Below are positions 32,401 through 43,370 of a stretch of 54,463 nt of DNA, piece by piece. The DNA lies in assembly GCA_025201705.1 (NCBI GenBank), contig MU616694.1:1-54463 (forward strand). The letters run 5' to 3'. Every line of letters begins with the position of its first letter. The first letter of the stretch is position 1. A program made the translations under genes and the position numbers. Origin of the DNA: Dissophora ornata. Taxonomy: Eukaryota > Mortierellomycota > Mortierellomycetes > Mortierellales > Mortierellaceae. The notes under the pieces are model-generated. The model saw nothing but the letters and a program-made list of their open reading frames with translations, did no database searches and was not told the DNA's origin.

Positions 32401-34315
32401 CACTGATTCCGAACTGACGGGCCTTGAGAATCTTGATCGTGAATATACAGTGACTCCGGGACGAAACTTTGTTGAGAAGCGTTGTGAACACCTGTCGTTG
32501 TCTGAGACCAGCTCGAACAACTAACAAAGCCTCCTCCAAAGTCCTGACCCTAATCTCTTTTAGCCCGTGTACATACTTTTGTCCTGTTGAAACGTCGGTT
32601 TTCAAAGACAATGTGGGTCGCTTCGGATCTATGACGCCCAGAGCGGGTATTGATGACTCGGGTGGCTCTGCAAGGAGATCGTAGATCTTTTCTGTGTAGA
32701 CCTCAGCACATGAAATCCAGACTGCATAATCCATTCCCTCAGGCAAAGACACGACTACGATACAGGGAAAGTCAGCAAAAAAAGTACAAAAGGCTTTAAC
32801 ACCGTATTCGCAGATAGGTCTCCTTTGAACGTCCTTTGGATCTTACTGTGGCTGTCAATAGTGGAGTTCCCTTGTCCTAGCAGATCCTCCACACATATGT
32901 CGTCAAGAGGAATATTGAGTTTCCGCGAAATCGTGGAAAGATCACTATCTAAAGACTTGATGGCCTCCATCTCATTCGACAGTCCCTCTTGGAGAGCCTC
33001 TAATCCAGCAGGATCGATTCTTTCAATATCCTGCAGCCCCACTGGTCGATATTGAGAAGCTTCGCCCGAATCCTGTAAAAGGCTGATGGACTTGAAGATA
33101 ACGGCTAGAGCCCTAGGGAGTACACCTGCTTGCTCATGTTGGTTTGAGCCAAGAATCGAGTGCGTCTTTCCTGAGTTGCTCACTCCATATGCAAATAAAA
33201 GCCCGTTGGATTTATCCTGCGAGAGAACTCCCGCCACCAACGGCAGACATGTCTCTTCGAAGACGTTTGCCTGAGATACAGCCTGATCGAGTACCTTCGT
33301 AAATCTGAATTTTGATGTCTTCTTCGCTCGGGACTACATGTCGGAAAATATACCATGTCAGGGAAATAATTTTTAGCCTGGTGCAAGTAGAAAAGGGTAG
33401 CTCGCATTTATATCATATCACCAAAGACGTACATTTGGGGGAGGGTTCAAGACGATGTCTGTATCGTTCAGAATCTCCAAATAACCGCGACCATAGTCTC
33501 CAGACATTGGCTCATCTGAAGGTCGAAGTCGTACATAAGTCTATGACATATACAATACTAGATCAGTCCTTTGCCACAGAGCTGCTGACCGCACCATTTG
33601 GTGTCCCTGTTGGACTGCAAATACTGACCTTAATAGGTTCGAGTGAGTTCGCTCTCACGTCAGCCACATCGTCGCTCTGCTTCTGCTGCTCTGCCGGACT
33701 GACCGAAGATTCGGCTGATGCAACTGATGGAACTGAGGAGGAGTTTGGGAGCACTAGGTCGCTCAGCGAAAGCCGTGAGTTATGCTGCGATTTTTGCTGT
33801 GCATGTTTGGACGGGGATGCGGTGACCTTAAATGACGGTAGTCCAGGACCAGCCCGCTGGATCCTTGAAGATTTTGGAGATAGGTTTAGATGGATCGGGT
33901 TGTAGAACTTTGGTGGCGGCAGGAAGACAGAGTGGGAACGAGGCCGAGTGTGGTTCGTTCGGTCAGCAGAAACCTGATGCGTTGATTGAACGGGAACAGA
34001 GCTGACGGCCGAAGACGAATTGCCGGGCGGTGGAGTACTGGCTAGGGGCCGTGAAAAGGGGTTTCTGGAGAACGCTGCGTACTTTGATGGAGAAATGTGC
34101 CCAGGAGGTGTCTGTGGTCTCCTTTTGCCGGGCCTTTTTTTATTTTATTTTATTTTTGTTTAAATCCAAAAAAAAGGAGACGATAGCGGTTAGAATTCGA
34201 TTGGTGGGGCAAGAAAAGGATGGAGACAGGTGTGATCAATAGACAGGTTGGAATGCGCTGTCTTGCTTTTCGGCACATGCCTGGTATGCCGCGGCTGCTT
34301 CCCAGGTTTTGCCAT
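29429..34315 (-). CDS. kinesin-6 family motor (KIF20/MKLP/Klp9-like)
   Basis: Minus-strand exons: 34315-34277 (tentative), 34111-33629, 33540-33433, 33333-32803, 32737-32207, 32092-29429; about 1,451 aa. The motor hydrolyses ATP on microtubules. TYVRLRP starts the motor; the P-loop is GVSNSGKTHS (kinesin-6 style rather than GQTGSGKT), then SSRSH switch I, DLAGSE switch II and YNRSKLTQLF. About 90 residues are inserted between the VIFKSIS helix and the YAVWISCAEVYTEKIYDLL strand, the loop-6 insertion diagnostic of kinesin-6, which works in anaphase spindle elongation and cytokinesis. After a short coiled coil (EVRRLEIALAKSEEKRIVL) the ~800-residue tail is acidic and disordered, with a basic CKKRKRKLRAKK near the end as a likely nuclear signal. 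The first exon is inferred from an accATGG start and a CTAAC branch-site word. Confidence 0.88.
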
Positions 34316-35416
34316 GGTGGTGAGAGGATGAGCCACAGAGAAGCGAATCGCCTGTTCGCTTGTTGGACATATGAAATGTTTACGCGTGACTGCTGGCTGC
34401 GAGAACGTCCCAAGAACGACGCGACGCGTTTTCAAAGGCAGCAGAAGACAAATGTGGGCCTTCCCTTGGAATCGATCTAGACACTGACGGTGGTACAGAG
34501 GATCAGATGATGGGAGGAAGGGGGGTCCGCTCAATGCCGTTTCATGTACCCGCGAGACATATGTGTAGTGTCTTGTGGCACCATACGTGGATCCTCTACT
34601 TGGGCTGAGAGCATCGACAGACTCTTGTCTGATTACAGCAAGCCATGACACTAGTGCAAGCTGTGCAACCAGCGGCGCATGCGACAGGACGACCGAAAGA
34701 TGGTCCAGACCAGAGAGCGCTGCACGCATTAAGCATTTTTCTCTTACAGCTCTTGTTTGCATTACGATCACACTAAAGTGTGGGCCAATCGCGTGTCCCG
34801 ATTAAGCAGCTATCCCTTGTTTCTCATGTTGTCGTCGTTCTTGCTTGTCGTTCTTGCCTATTCCCCTCTTTTTCTCGCGGGTGGGCTACACATCTCTGGT
34901 CCTCATCACCCTCTCTCATTGCACCTCCACAAACCGTGGCCCGTCCTGTCCCAGCCCCTGTCCCTGTCCTCTGTCCTCGCCTGCTGCCGTGCGTTATTGT
35001 ATTGCGTCTCAACCCCGCCACCCTCTCAGACCTCTCCCTGACAGTGGCCCTGGGAACCTCGCTGGCCCTAATGCCCAACTAATTCCGAGGAATTCCATCT
35101 CTCTTTCTCTTCTTCAGCTCATCCCATTGTTCTCTACTGTGCCCATCATTTCAATTCGGCATTTGAATCCACACATCCTTCTGGGACCGCATTTCCTTAT
35201 TACTCACCGTTGCTAACTCCAAACTGCGCTCTCACGACTGTTAAACTCATCACACCTTCGTGGTCACCCTGGGGCACTATTTTTTAGAGCATAGCTTTTC
35301 CTTTACCTTTTCTCTTTGCTCTCTTACTTTTAAAATCCTCTTTCATATTTGACTCACGTCTTTGCCCTACAGTCCTTCACATCCGAACAGTAGCCCCAAT
35401 CACACACACACACATA
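34316..35416. other. divergent intergenic region, kinesin and thioredoxin-fold genes
   Basis: A 1.1-kb stretch between two divergent starts. The plus strand is C/T-rich from 34800 to 35400 and ends in a (CA)n tract (35401-35414) just before the ATG at 35417. No exon is supported; the open frames here are products of the pyrimidine bias. Confidence 0.55.
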
Positions 35417-36659
35417 ATGCCTCCAAGCCCCCCACTGACAGAAACAGAAAAGCTTCTGGTCGATGCCTACACCACAATCCTCGAGAAACCCTTTGATGAT
35501 AAATTCGAGGACAAGTGGGAGGATGAGCCCTTTGACCGGGCCGTAGATCATTTCAAGACGCGAGCTCAGGAGATTGGCTTCGCAGATCCATTCGAGTTGC
35601 TGACCCGGTTCAATATTGAATCGTACGAGTCGATCCGCTCACAGCTGAAAAAAGGCCCAGCGCTGTGTTTCCGTGCAGGCTGGAAAAGCCCCATCATGGG
35701 AACAAAGATCGATCCCTTAGTGATTACCTCCAGGTGCGAACATATATCAGGGCCTCAGTTCAGGGGTGAGGAGCGTGTCGTCGTTCTGGACCTTTGGGCC
35801 TCATGGTAAGCTCACTTTTCCCCCGTCTTTCACACGCCACATGCACACTTTTGTTTGTCACCATCATCGTCGTTATCAAACGAAATATGATGTTTCTGAT
35901 ATGCGGGATTCTCATAGGATGGTATTTGGCCTGGATAGAGTTTCCATTATTTTTTTGTGCCGTTCGTTTTTCCTTTCGCTCTCCGTCGAGGGAACTTACA
36001 CGGATATCGCATGATACACGTTTCATCGCCTCTCCCTCTTATCCACACTGCCCAACCAAATGCACAATACCAACCAGAAGCCGACAGCTTATTTGTGTCA
36101 CCTCACGGATGAATACATCAATAACCAAAACTGCATTGCCTCATGAAAATCTAGGTGCGGCCCTTGTCTCCAGGCGGGGCCAGAAGTCTCACAGCTGGCA
36201 GAGGAGTTTGCAGGACGGGTTGCCTTTATTGGGATCAATAACGAGAGCATGTTCGGCGCAACTAAACCGCCCAAGATGGAGATCCTCAATACGTTCATGG
36301 AGGAGCATCAGGACGATTTCCGCTATACTATCATGGTCGACAATGCAGAAGGGTTCGCAAAGGATGGTAAGGGAGGCGATGGCTAAAGAAAATGAGAATA
36401 ATCCAAAAAAAATAGTGATTACATGCAGATCAATGAAACTGACCCAAGTCGCCTCCGTTGTGTTCATCCGCTATGGCTATTAGCGGTATACAAGCCAAGC
36501 GGCTATAAAGCCATTCCATGCGCTGTCATTTTGGTGGATAGCATCGTTGTGTATGTAGGATCACCCATGGAGACCTTTCGGCCGGCATTGGAGCGAGCAG
36601 TAGAATCCGTGCCTTCGACTTCGTCGCCTACCTCTAGCCGGTCCTCTCGAGAGGAGTAG
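35417..36659 (+). CDS. thioredoxin-fold protein with CGPC active site
   Basis: Three exons, 35417-35805, 36155-36366 and 36484-36659; 258 aa. VVVLDLWASW runs into CGPC (residues 131-134) followed by QAGPEVSQLAEEF, the layout of TlpA/ResA-like or AhpC/TSA-superfamily thioredoxins. AFIGINNES and YKAIPCAVILVD give the later strands, with the Pro as the expected cis-proline. The N-terminal ~115 residues are acidic and unusual for a plain thioredoxin, and there is no signal peptide or membrane helix, so a cytosolic disulfide reductase or thiol-redox sensor is likely. The C-terminal end is a Ser-rich tail. The 349-nt first intron falls inside the Trp codon directly before CGPC. Substrate is not deducible. 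Confidence 0.87.
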
Positions 36660-37898
36660 CGCTTGTGTCGACTAGTAGTTGTAGCTGCTGAGGACAAAAT
36701 GTAGATTATAAAAGCATCTCGCAATGAAAAGGGACATGTTTTCCCGTATTGACTCGCTTCTATGACGAACAAGTACAAAAAGGTTCAATGAAGAGGTGAG
36801 AATGGCGGCCCCATTTCTGAAGTTCACACCAGGAACGGGCTGTGGGAACCAGAGACGAATGGGATTGGAGAAAAAAAAATTAAAATTCTTGTTGTGCCGC
36901 TCACAATGCATGTGCTTTATTAAACCGACACCTAATACATATTTGTTGTTTGTTTTCAGCTGGTGAACAACCCAACAACAACAAATTGTACACACGACGC
37001 TGCAGCAAGCACGTTCGTTTATTTCATATTCGGAAAGATCATCCGAGGAGCAACGTGCAGGCTGCATGGGAAAAAAAGAAAACTCACAGGAGTATGGTGT
37101 CGACATCATTGACAATGGCGTCAAACAAGTGATAGTCCACATTGCTTATCAAACAGACAACGCCACCATATACATAAATATACAGTCAACCTCCATTATA
37201 ATGACATGTTTTGTACAGAGATTGGAGGCATCATTATAGGCGATTGTATGGGAATGTCGTTACAACGAAAAGAAATGCAGAGTAAAAATATATAATGAGA
37301 ATTCAAATGGGTGTCACTACATGGAAAAATGTCAGTAAAGCGTGTGGCATTATAACTGTGTACATATTATGTTGTATCCATCTCGCAGTCGGACTTGCTA
37401 CTTTTGTTTTCGCAAGACTCAACATCGTATATTTTTATGCATGGTGCTTGTAGTAATTTTCTTCAATAGACACAGAGCACATATCACAGGGAATCGGATT
37501 GTGTTGACAATTTTTTTTTCTTTGGAGTAAAGGTTTTCGTCTGATGTATAAGGACCGTGTCTTGCTTGGGCTGCACTAGAGCCCTATCCGCAATCCACGC
37601 CATATCACGCAAGCTTGGTCGAATTTATAGACATTATTGGGGAGGACAAGCTGGACAATAGTCTACTAGATTGCAGGATGTTTGGACATTACTCAAGTGG
37701 TCACACTCGTTGTCACCACTTACCCACTACCAACACAGCCATTTCTTTCTGATGCGTTTTATATTTATTGTTGGCTCTGCAGGTGACTTTGACTAACAGA
37801 AGATGCGAAAATGAAGATGGTGATGGATAGCGGTGGTGGATATGAGTGAATGGGGAGCTGTCTATACCTTCCTGAGAACGACACGTATGCGTCCGTAT
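36660..37898. other. convergent intergenic region with transposon-like remnant
   Basis: Between the 3' ends of the thioredoxin-fold gene and Mtd1. No exon supported. It is AT-rich, contains the pogo-like terminal sequence annotated separately, and carries a minus-strand AATAAA (37764-37769) 130 nt past the Mtd1 stop. Confidence 0.55.
37183..37362. mobile_element. possible pogo-like MITE remnant
   Basis: At 37183 the sequence CAGTCAACCTCCATTATAAT follows a TA dinucleotide, closely resembling the CAGT...ATTATAA terminal repeats of pogo/Tigger elements. Downstream, TGTCGTTACAACG (37255-37267) and GGCATTATAACTGTGTA (37346-37362) look like degenerate inner and opposite-end copies. The right boundary is a guess. 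No transposase is present. Confidence 0.35.
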
Positions 37899-39227
37899 TT
37901 AAAGAGTGGCAGCACGATCTTGTGTCTGGTAATCATAAAGGCGAACAAGGTTGCGCTCGAGCATCGCCACAGTGACCTTGCCCACGGCAGGGACATAGAT
38001 CGCTGCCTTCTTCTTGATCTCATCGCCATCAAAGTTCTTGAAAGTAGAGAAGTTGATGCAGACAGCACCATCGCGGATCAAGTTTGATGGGACCTTGTAA
38101 GAGGGAGATGGAACTCCTGTGATCACGACATCCGACAGGGGAAGGACATCCTCGACCTTCAACGTCGTCTCGGTAACCTATGCATGACCATCATCGGGGT
38201 AAATAAAATCATTCTGTTTACAATGTTCTTCCGTGACTCACAGCTGAGGCAACAGCAGCAGTCTCTGATTTCACAGGAAAATGATAAAAGCAATGTCAGT
38301 CCTATACCTCGTGCTTCTTCAGCTGAAGACCAACGCCACGGTGGTACTCTTGGATGCCGTTAATGTCAACGGAGTAGACCTTGGCGCCATCGTTGGCAAG
38401 CAAAGCCGCCAGAGGGCGGCCAACAATCTCGGAACGGTTAATGATGGTGACAACCCTTCCGTGAAGGCGGTTGCCGTAGGGGAGGATTCCATTGTAAATT
38501 CCGACATACTCCATGACCTTGACCAATCCGATGGGTGTGCAAGGGATGATGCACTTCTTGGTCTTGGCCTCGTCTAGGAAACGAATGTTGTGGTACATGT
38601 TGTAGATATACTTGTGATGAAGGCCCTCGACATCCTTGCCCATATCCACGACGTTCTGAAGGTATTGGTCCTGCAAGTCAATTCGAGAAGGAGGGTAGAG
38701 AGAGGGACGTAGACTTGGATGTCAGTAATCGGCATCTGCATTCAACGACCGTCCGTGTGGCCCTGCCCCATTTTTCTTCAGCCCTGCTTTACCTGGCGAT
38801 CTCCAAAGACTGGGTAGTAGACCATAATTCCGTGGACACCGGAATCCTCGTTTGCCTCGACAATCTTGTCCTCCAGGTCGTTTCTGGAGCACTTTCTGAG
38901 CTCAAACTCGACACCGGTCTCTGCGCAGGTCTTTGCAGTCCACTCGGCGTACTTTACGGCAGCAGGATCCTCATTGGCCAAGAATCCAACGAGCTTTGGG
39001 CGGATGTTGCGGCTCTTGATGGTGTTCTTCAACTCCTCTCTGCAGCGGTGAATGAGTGAGTATAAACAGGTCAAGGTTGCGTGAGATCTCAAGTGTGCTG
39101 TGGACGGACATTCCTCTGCAAAATTCGATTCCCGATCGACAATTGTCCTCGGTGATGGGCGATTCCTATAGAGGGGTTACCTGTACGAGGCAGAGATTGT
39201 CTGGGCGAGAACGACTTTGCAGGACAT
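37899..39227 (-). CDS. MTD1: NAD-dependent methylenetetrahydrofolate dehydrogenase
   Basis: Minus-strand exons 39227-39181, 39039-38793, 38670-38308 and 38177-37899; 311 aa, close to yeast Mtd1 (320). The enzyme oxidises 5,10-methylene-THF to 5,10-methenyl-THF with NAD+ in cytosolic one-carbon metabolism. Visible motifs: KVVLAQTISASY at the start, GFLANEDPAAVKYAEWT of the catalytic domain, IPCTPIGLVKVMEYVG, and the Rossmann segment VVTIINRSEIVGRPLAALL. The match to the fungal monofunctional Mtd1 type rather than the bifunctional FolD type rests on length and on ANEDPAAVKYAEWT. No mitochondrial presequence. It is divergent from the coiled-coil membrane-protein gene. Confidence 0.94.
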
Positions 39228-39846
39228 GGCGCAGAGGGTGTGTGGAGCAAGAGAAGGGTGAGAGTGGGGAGTGAGGAGTTGCAGGCGATCAGGAAGAAAA
39301 GAGTCAGAGAAGAGATCAGATCTCCCCTCAATGAGCGGACCAGTCCAGTTTCCATTTTCGGCTTTCCCCGCAAAAAACTTTTTCATCGCCGTTATCTAAT
39401 TTTTATTCCCCGAACGGCCTGTTCCTCAGTCGTCGACAGCTTGGACTCGGGAAACAAACATGGATCAGGGACATCGTGCGCATCAATGAATAGCATAGGC
39501 GGGGCCAGCAAAGAGACGGCCGCTAGATATGTTACGGTAGTGGTGCGAATTGGCATTCTATTCTGCGCCTATTTGGCGTATTTGGTTTGGTGGCGTTGCT
39601 GAAGCCATCGTTACCATAAATCGTGCCATGGTGTGCACCATTATTGAATATCATGCATCAGCCGCAGTGTCAAACGGGGAGTCGGGGCCATACTGGCATC
39701 GCGAGTATGCGTCATCATTTTCTTCGCTATGAAAAGGCCGTTATTTGTCGTTATTCCATCTTGCCTTTGTATAGTCCTTCTTCTGTTGGCTCCGCGCAAT
39801 CTTTCTTACCAAACGCCTTTCAATTCCTTCCCTTCACCGTTATCCT
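39228..39846. other. divergent intergenic region, Mtd1 and coiled-coil gene
   Basis: No exon supported in these 619 bases. Promoters of both flanking genes must lie here. No repeat or strong regulatory motif was recognised. Confidence 0.5.
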
Positions 39847-42800
39847 ATGAACTTCCCAAAACACGGCCGGCAAAATAAACCTTGGAAGCATGCTCAAGGC
39901 TCCACGGTTGACCACATGCTCGCCAAATCACCTGCTGCCGCTCTAGGCAGCTCCCCCGTAAACTCACAAATCCACGCGTCTAGAACACACCCTTCCCTCT
40001 GCCATAGACCTATGGAAACATCGCAGCAGAGTAGCAGCAACGAACAGAACAGGATACCCTTTGAGGAGATAAAAGAGCACAGTCAGCAGGAGCCAGGCTT
40101 TGATCTTACGGTCCCCTCTATCGCGGCAATTGCCTCCTACAGCGTCGATCTTCCGGAGAGTGAGAAGGTCGAATGGCCGCCCTTTGGAACCAACACTGAC
40201 GCGATTCAGGATACCTCACCTCTCTCATTAATGGACAATACCCAAAAGCCAGACGTTGAAGTCGCTAGCCATCACAAATATGAACATGAGAAACGACAAC
40301 AGCAAAGGAAGCAATCCGCTCCTGTCAACCCGCTCAGTCATTTACTCACACCCGGAACGTACTTCTCTCCATCTTGCAGTCGTATTGGATTGGCATCCAC
40401 ACCTTCTGCCGCACCATTCACGGCGACAGATCATCGACATCAGCAACATTACGCTCAGTCTCAGGTCGGTGCAGATTCGGATCCACAACTGCCACAGCAA
40501 TGGCAGCAACGAGAAGAACTTCCTGTTCGACCAAGGCAAAGAATATTTTCAAACACAGGCAGCAGTAGTGGCAACTACAGTCGACTACATCTTCAAAATC
40601 GAGTACCGTCATTCTCCAAGAGTTCATTGTTCCGACCAATTCTGGACCTGCTTGCTGCAACAACCAGCGGAAGCCCTCTTCAGTCGTCGCAGTGTGATGG
40701 TAGATCCAGTAACGGAAACCAGCTGAGCTTGGCTTCGAGCAATGACGATCTGCCGTCACCAATCTATAATCCAAACAGCAGTGACAACAGTGAGGAAGAG
40801 GAAGGGAATGATGCTAGAGTGAATCACAGGGCTGTATCAGCAACCATCACGTCCACAACATCCTCCGAAGCCATCTTCACCCCTACTCTGGCGACGGATG
40901 CAATAGAAGATCGAGATACTAACAGCCTACTCGCACTTGCTGACGGCAAGAGTAAGTGTCTCATTGACACACCACTACTCAATTTTCAGGAACGCGGATA
41001 CGTCCCAGTGAAGGACACGGCGGCAACACGCGAGTTCGATAGGCAACAGCCAGGTATATTTATTGTAACACCGTCAAATTCAGCAACAAACGATACATTG
41101 TGTGACGAACTACTGCTGGTCATGTCTGCAACCTTGGATGCAAGATACTGGGCGCCATCAGCCTCGGTCGAAAGCTTTGAAGTTGCAGAAGAACTAAGGG
41201 TTGTCGTCGCCGCGACAGTGGAGGCGCCGACAGAGCCAAGTGTTGAGATCCAGGCGTGTGACATGCACCTTGTATCCACAATTCCTCCTGGGCAGATGCG
41301 GAGGCAACAAAGCTCCATGATATGCGCCAAAGATCTCGTGCGGACGGAACTCAGAGAAATGGAGCTCCAGGCTGAACAGGAGATTGCCGCCATGTCTAAG
41401 CCTGACTCTTTTGAGGAGGACAACAACACCGACGATATGGACATCATTTATATTGACTATGATCACTTGATTCGTATGTGCACCGAGGAAGACCAGGAAC
41501 ATGAGCGGGAGAGGCAGTTGTGGAGGCAGCTATGGTGTCGCGGTCGAATGGAGCCGGATCTCACTCTTAACATACTGCACGAGAGCGAGACCTACGAATT
41601 CGACATGGCGCAGAATAGTTTTATCGTCGAGATCGGGGAGCGTCCGCTGGAACCGGAAGAGCAGGCTGAAGCGACTTCACTGAAGAGGGTTAGATTCGAC
41701 AGCAATCTTCAAATCATCGCCTGCCTTCAGGACGAACGGTGTGGGCATGTTGCTGCACTGTTGCAGTCAAATGATGAACAGAGTATTTCTTCAATCGACA
41801 GCGCCTCTCCAGGGTGGAAGCCTCTACTAGTCTTTGAGCCAGAGTTTATAACATGCTCAGAGGAAGACGATAAGGATAATGTGGGCACCCAATATGGCAG
41901 TGACGATATAACACTGCGTTCAATGCAGAAGTTCACAAGCTCTGTCTCATTTCCACCGTCTCCAGAGATGGGACAAACTGCTACTTTTGAAAGTGTTGCG
42001 CCTATCTTGTTTGCACTAGCGCATCCTCTTCCACCGCTCCCAGAGTCAGTTTTTGTTCCAACACCCTTGCTCCCGCCCCTCCCATCACCTCCAAAATGTG
42101 GCTCTTCCTCATCAAGCGTCTTCCCAGTCTTGGAAACGCTTTCACCCCTTCTTCGGTCGCCTATTGAGACACCAAGTACGATCATTTCAGCTTATCTTGC
42201 CCCGGCTACGTCCACATCCCCGGGACCACTCTCGAGCCTTGATTGCACGTCGCCACGACCGCTCGAGTTGGCCACGGCGCGTGTGCAGTTGTCATATTGG
42301 AAGCAGACAGTGACACGTCTTCGTGATCAGGAGAAGGTCCTCACGAACCGGATCAATTTCCTCGTTCAGGAGTTGGTGGATGTGTTGGAGAGGAACCGGA
42401 ACGCAGAATTGAGGCTGGAAGCAAAGGAGAATGTCGTCCAAGAGTTGAGGCAAGAACTTCTCAAGGTAAAATATATAACAAACCAAAAGTGAGTACACAA
42501 GACACATACTTAACAAGCCCGTTTCCCTTCTTTCATTTGATTTTTTAAGGAACAAGAGTTTGGGTTCGCTTCAGTTCAAGAGGCAGCACTTTCGATACAG
42601 GAGAAGCAGGTGCTCGAAAGGGCACTCGAAGATTCATGGAAGGAACTCGGCATGCTGCGTACATCCACTTCTGTTCCACGGCAAGTTCTCTGCTCAGCTT
42701 CTTTGTCAGACATGGCAGCCAAACCTCAACTCAGCAGTACATGCTGCAAATCTTCATCGGCATCATTTCAATCCCTTGTCAAGTACCTGTGTCTGATGCT

Positions 42801-43218
42801 CCTGTCTGTGTTGGTGCTCACGGCCACAATTCTCATGCTCTATGGACACCAACACGAGCTACGCCAGGTTTACCATGCATTGGCTAGGGTTGTCGACCAA
42901 GCAAGCAGACACCTTGATGTCAAAGTTGGCATTGATAATCTTCACAAATTGGCACAAAAGACTCTGCTCAGAGACTTCGAGTTGACCAGTACACTGAAGA
43001 GGCGGTTTGAGTCGAATAGCGGAGATCTCTTGATGGTGTTGGCTGAGAGAGCTCAGCAGGCAAGGCAGATTCAGATTCAAAGAATTTCGAGTGCAGTCCA
43101 GCTGATCGTGGATATGTGGATGGAGCTGGATTTGGAGAGCGTGCTTGAGGGATATTGGCTTGCTTGGACGTGGTCATGGTGGAAGGTTATTTCAGGACTT
43201 TCCAGGCCACGCGCCTGA
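39847..43218 (+). CDS. large disordered/coiled-coil membrane protein, unknown role
   Basis: Two exons, 39847-42465 and 42550-43218, with an 84-nt phase-0 intron; 1,095 aa. Residues 1-~800 are low-complexity, rich in Ser, Gln, Pro and acidic runs, with no recognised domain. A heptad-like coiled coil follows (about 810-910, from LATARVQLSYWKQTVTRL, crossing the intron). One strong membrane helix lies at about 950-972 (LCLMLLSVLVLTATILML), then ~120 residues that look helical (HALARVVDQASRHLD) and end in a Trp-rich segment (WLAWTWSWWK). The layout suggests an anchored coiled-coil tether near the C-terminus of an ER, Golgi or nuclear-envelope membrane, but this is inference. An AATAAA follows the stop by 16 nt. 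Confidence 0.75.
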
Positions 43219-43233
43219 AAATGAAAGCCGAGC

Positions 43234-43260
43234 AATAAAGCATAGCAAATGATATTTATT
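43234..43260. terminator. facing poly(A) signals of two convergent genes
   Basis: AATAAA at 43234-43239 (+) serves the coiled-coil gene ending at 43218; its complement at 43255-43260 can serve the Hsp110 gene on the minus strand, 111 nt past that stop. The stops are only 152 bp apart, so the transcripts' 3' ends very likely overlap. Confidence 0.6.
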
Positions 43261-43370
43261 TTACGAGGATGTTTACAAGGTTGTGGTATGTACTGTGTAG
43301 AGTGGAAAGAGAAAACAGGGGGAAAGAATTTCGACAAAGAGTTTTCTGGAGTGAATAAGACCTATCTAGT

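Noticed and set aside
32738..32759. TAG acceptor for the fourth kinesin intron.
   Set aside because: It gives a 43-nt intron and the wrong phase; the CTGAG acceptor gives 65 nt and the right frame.
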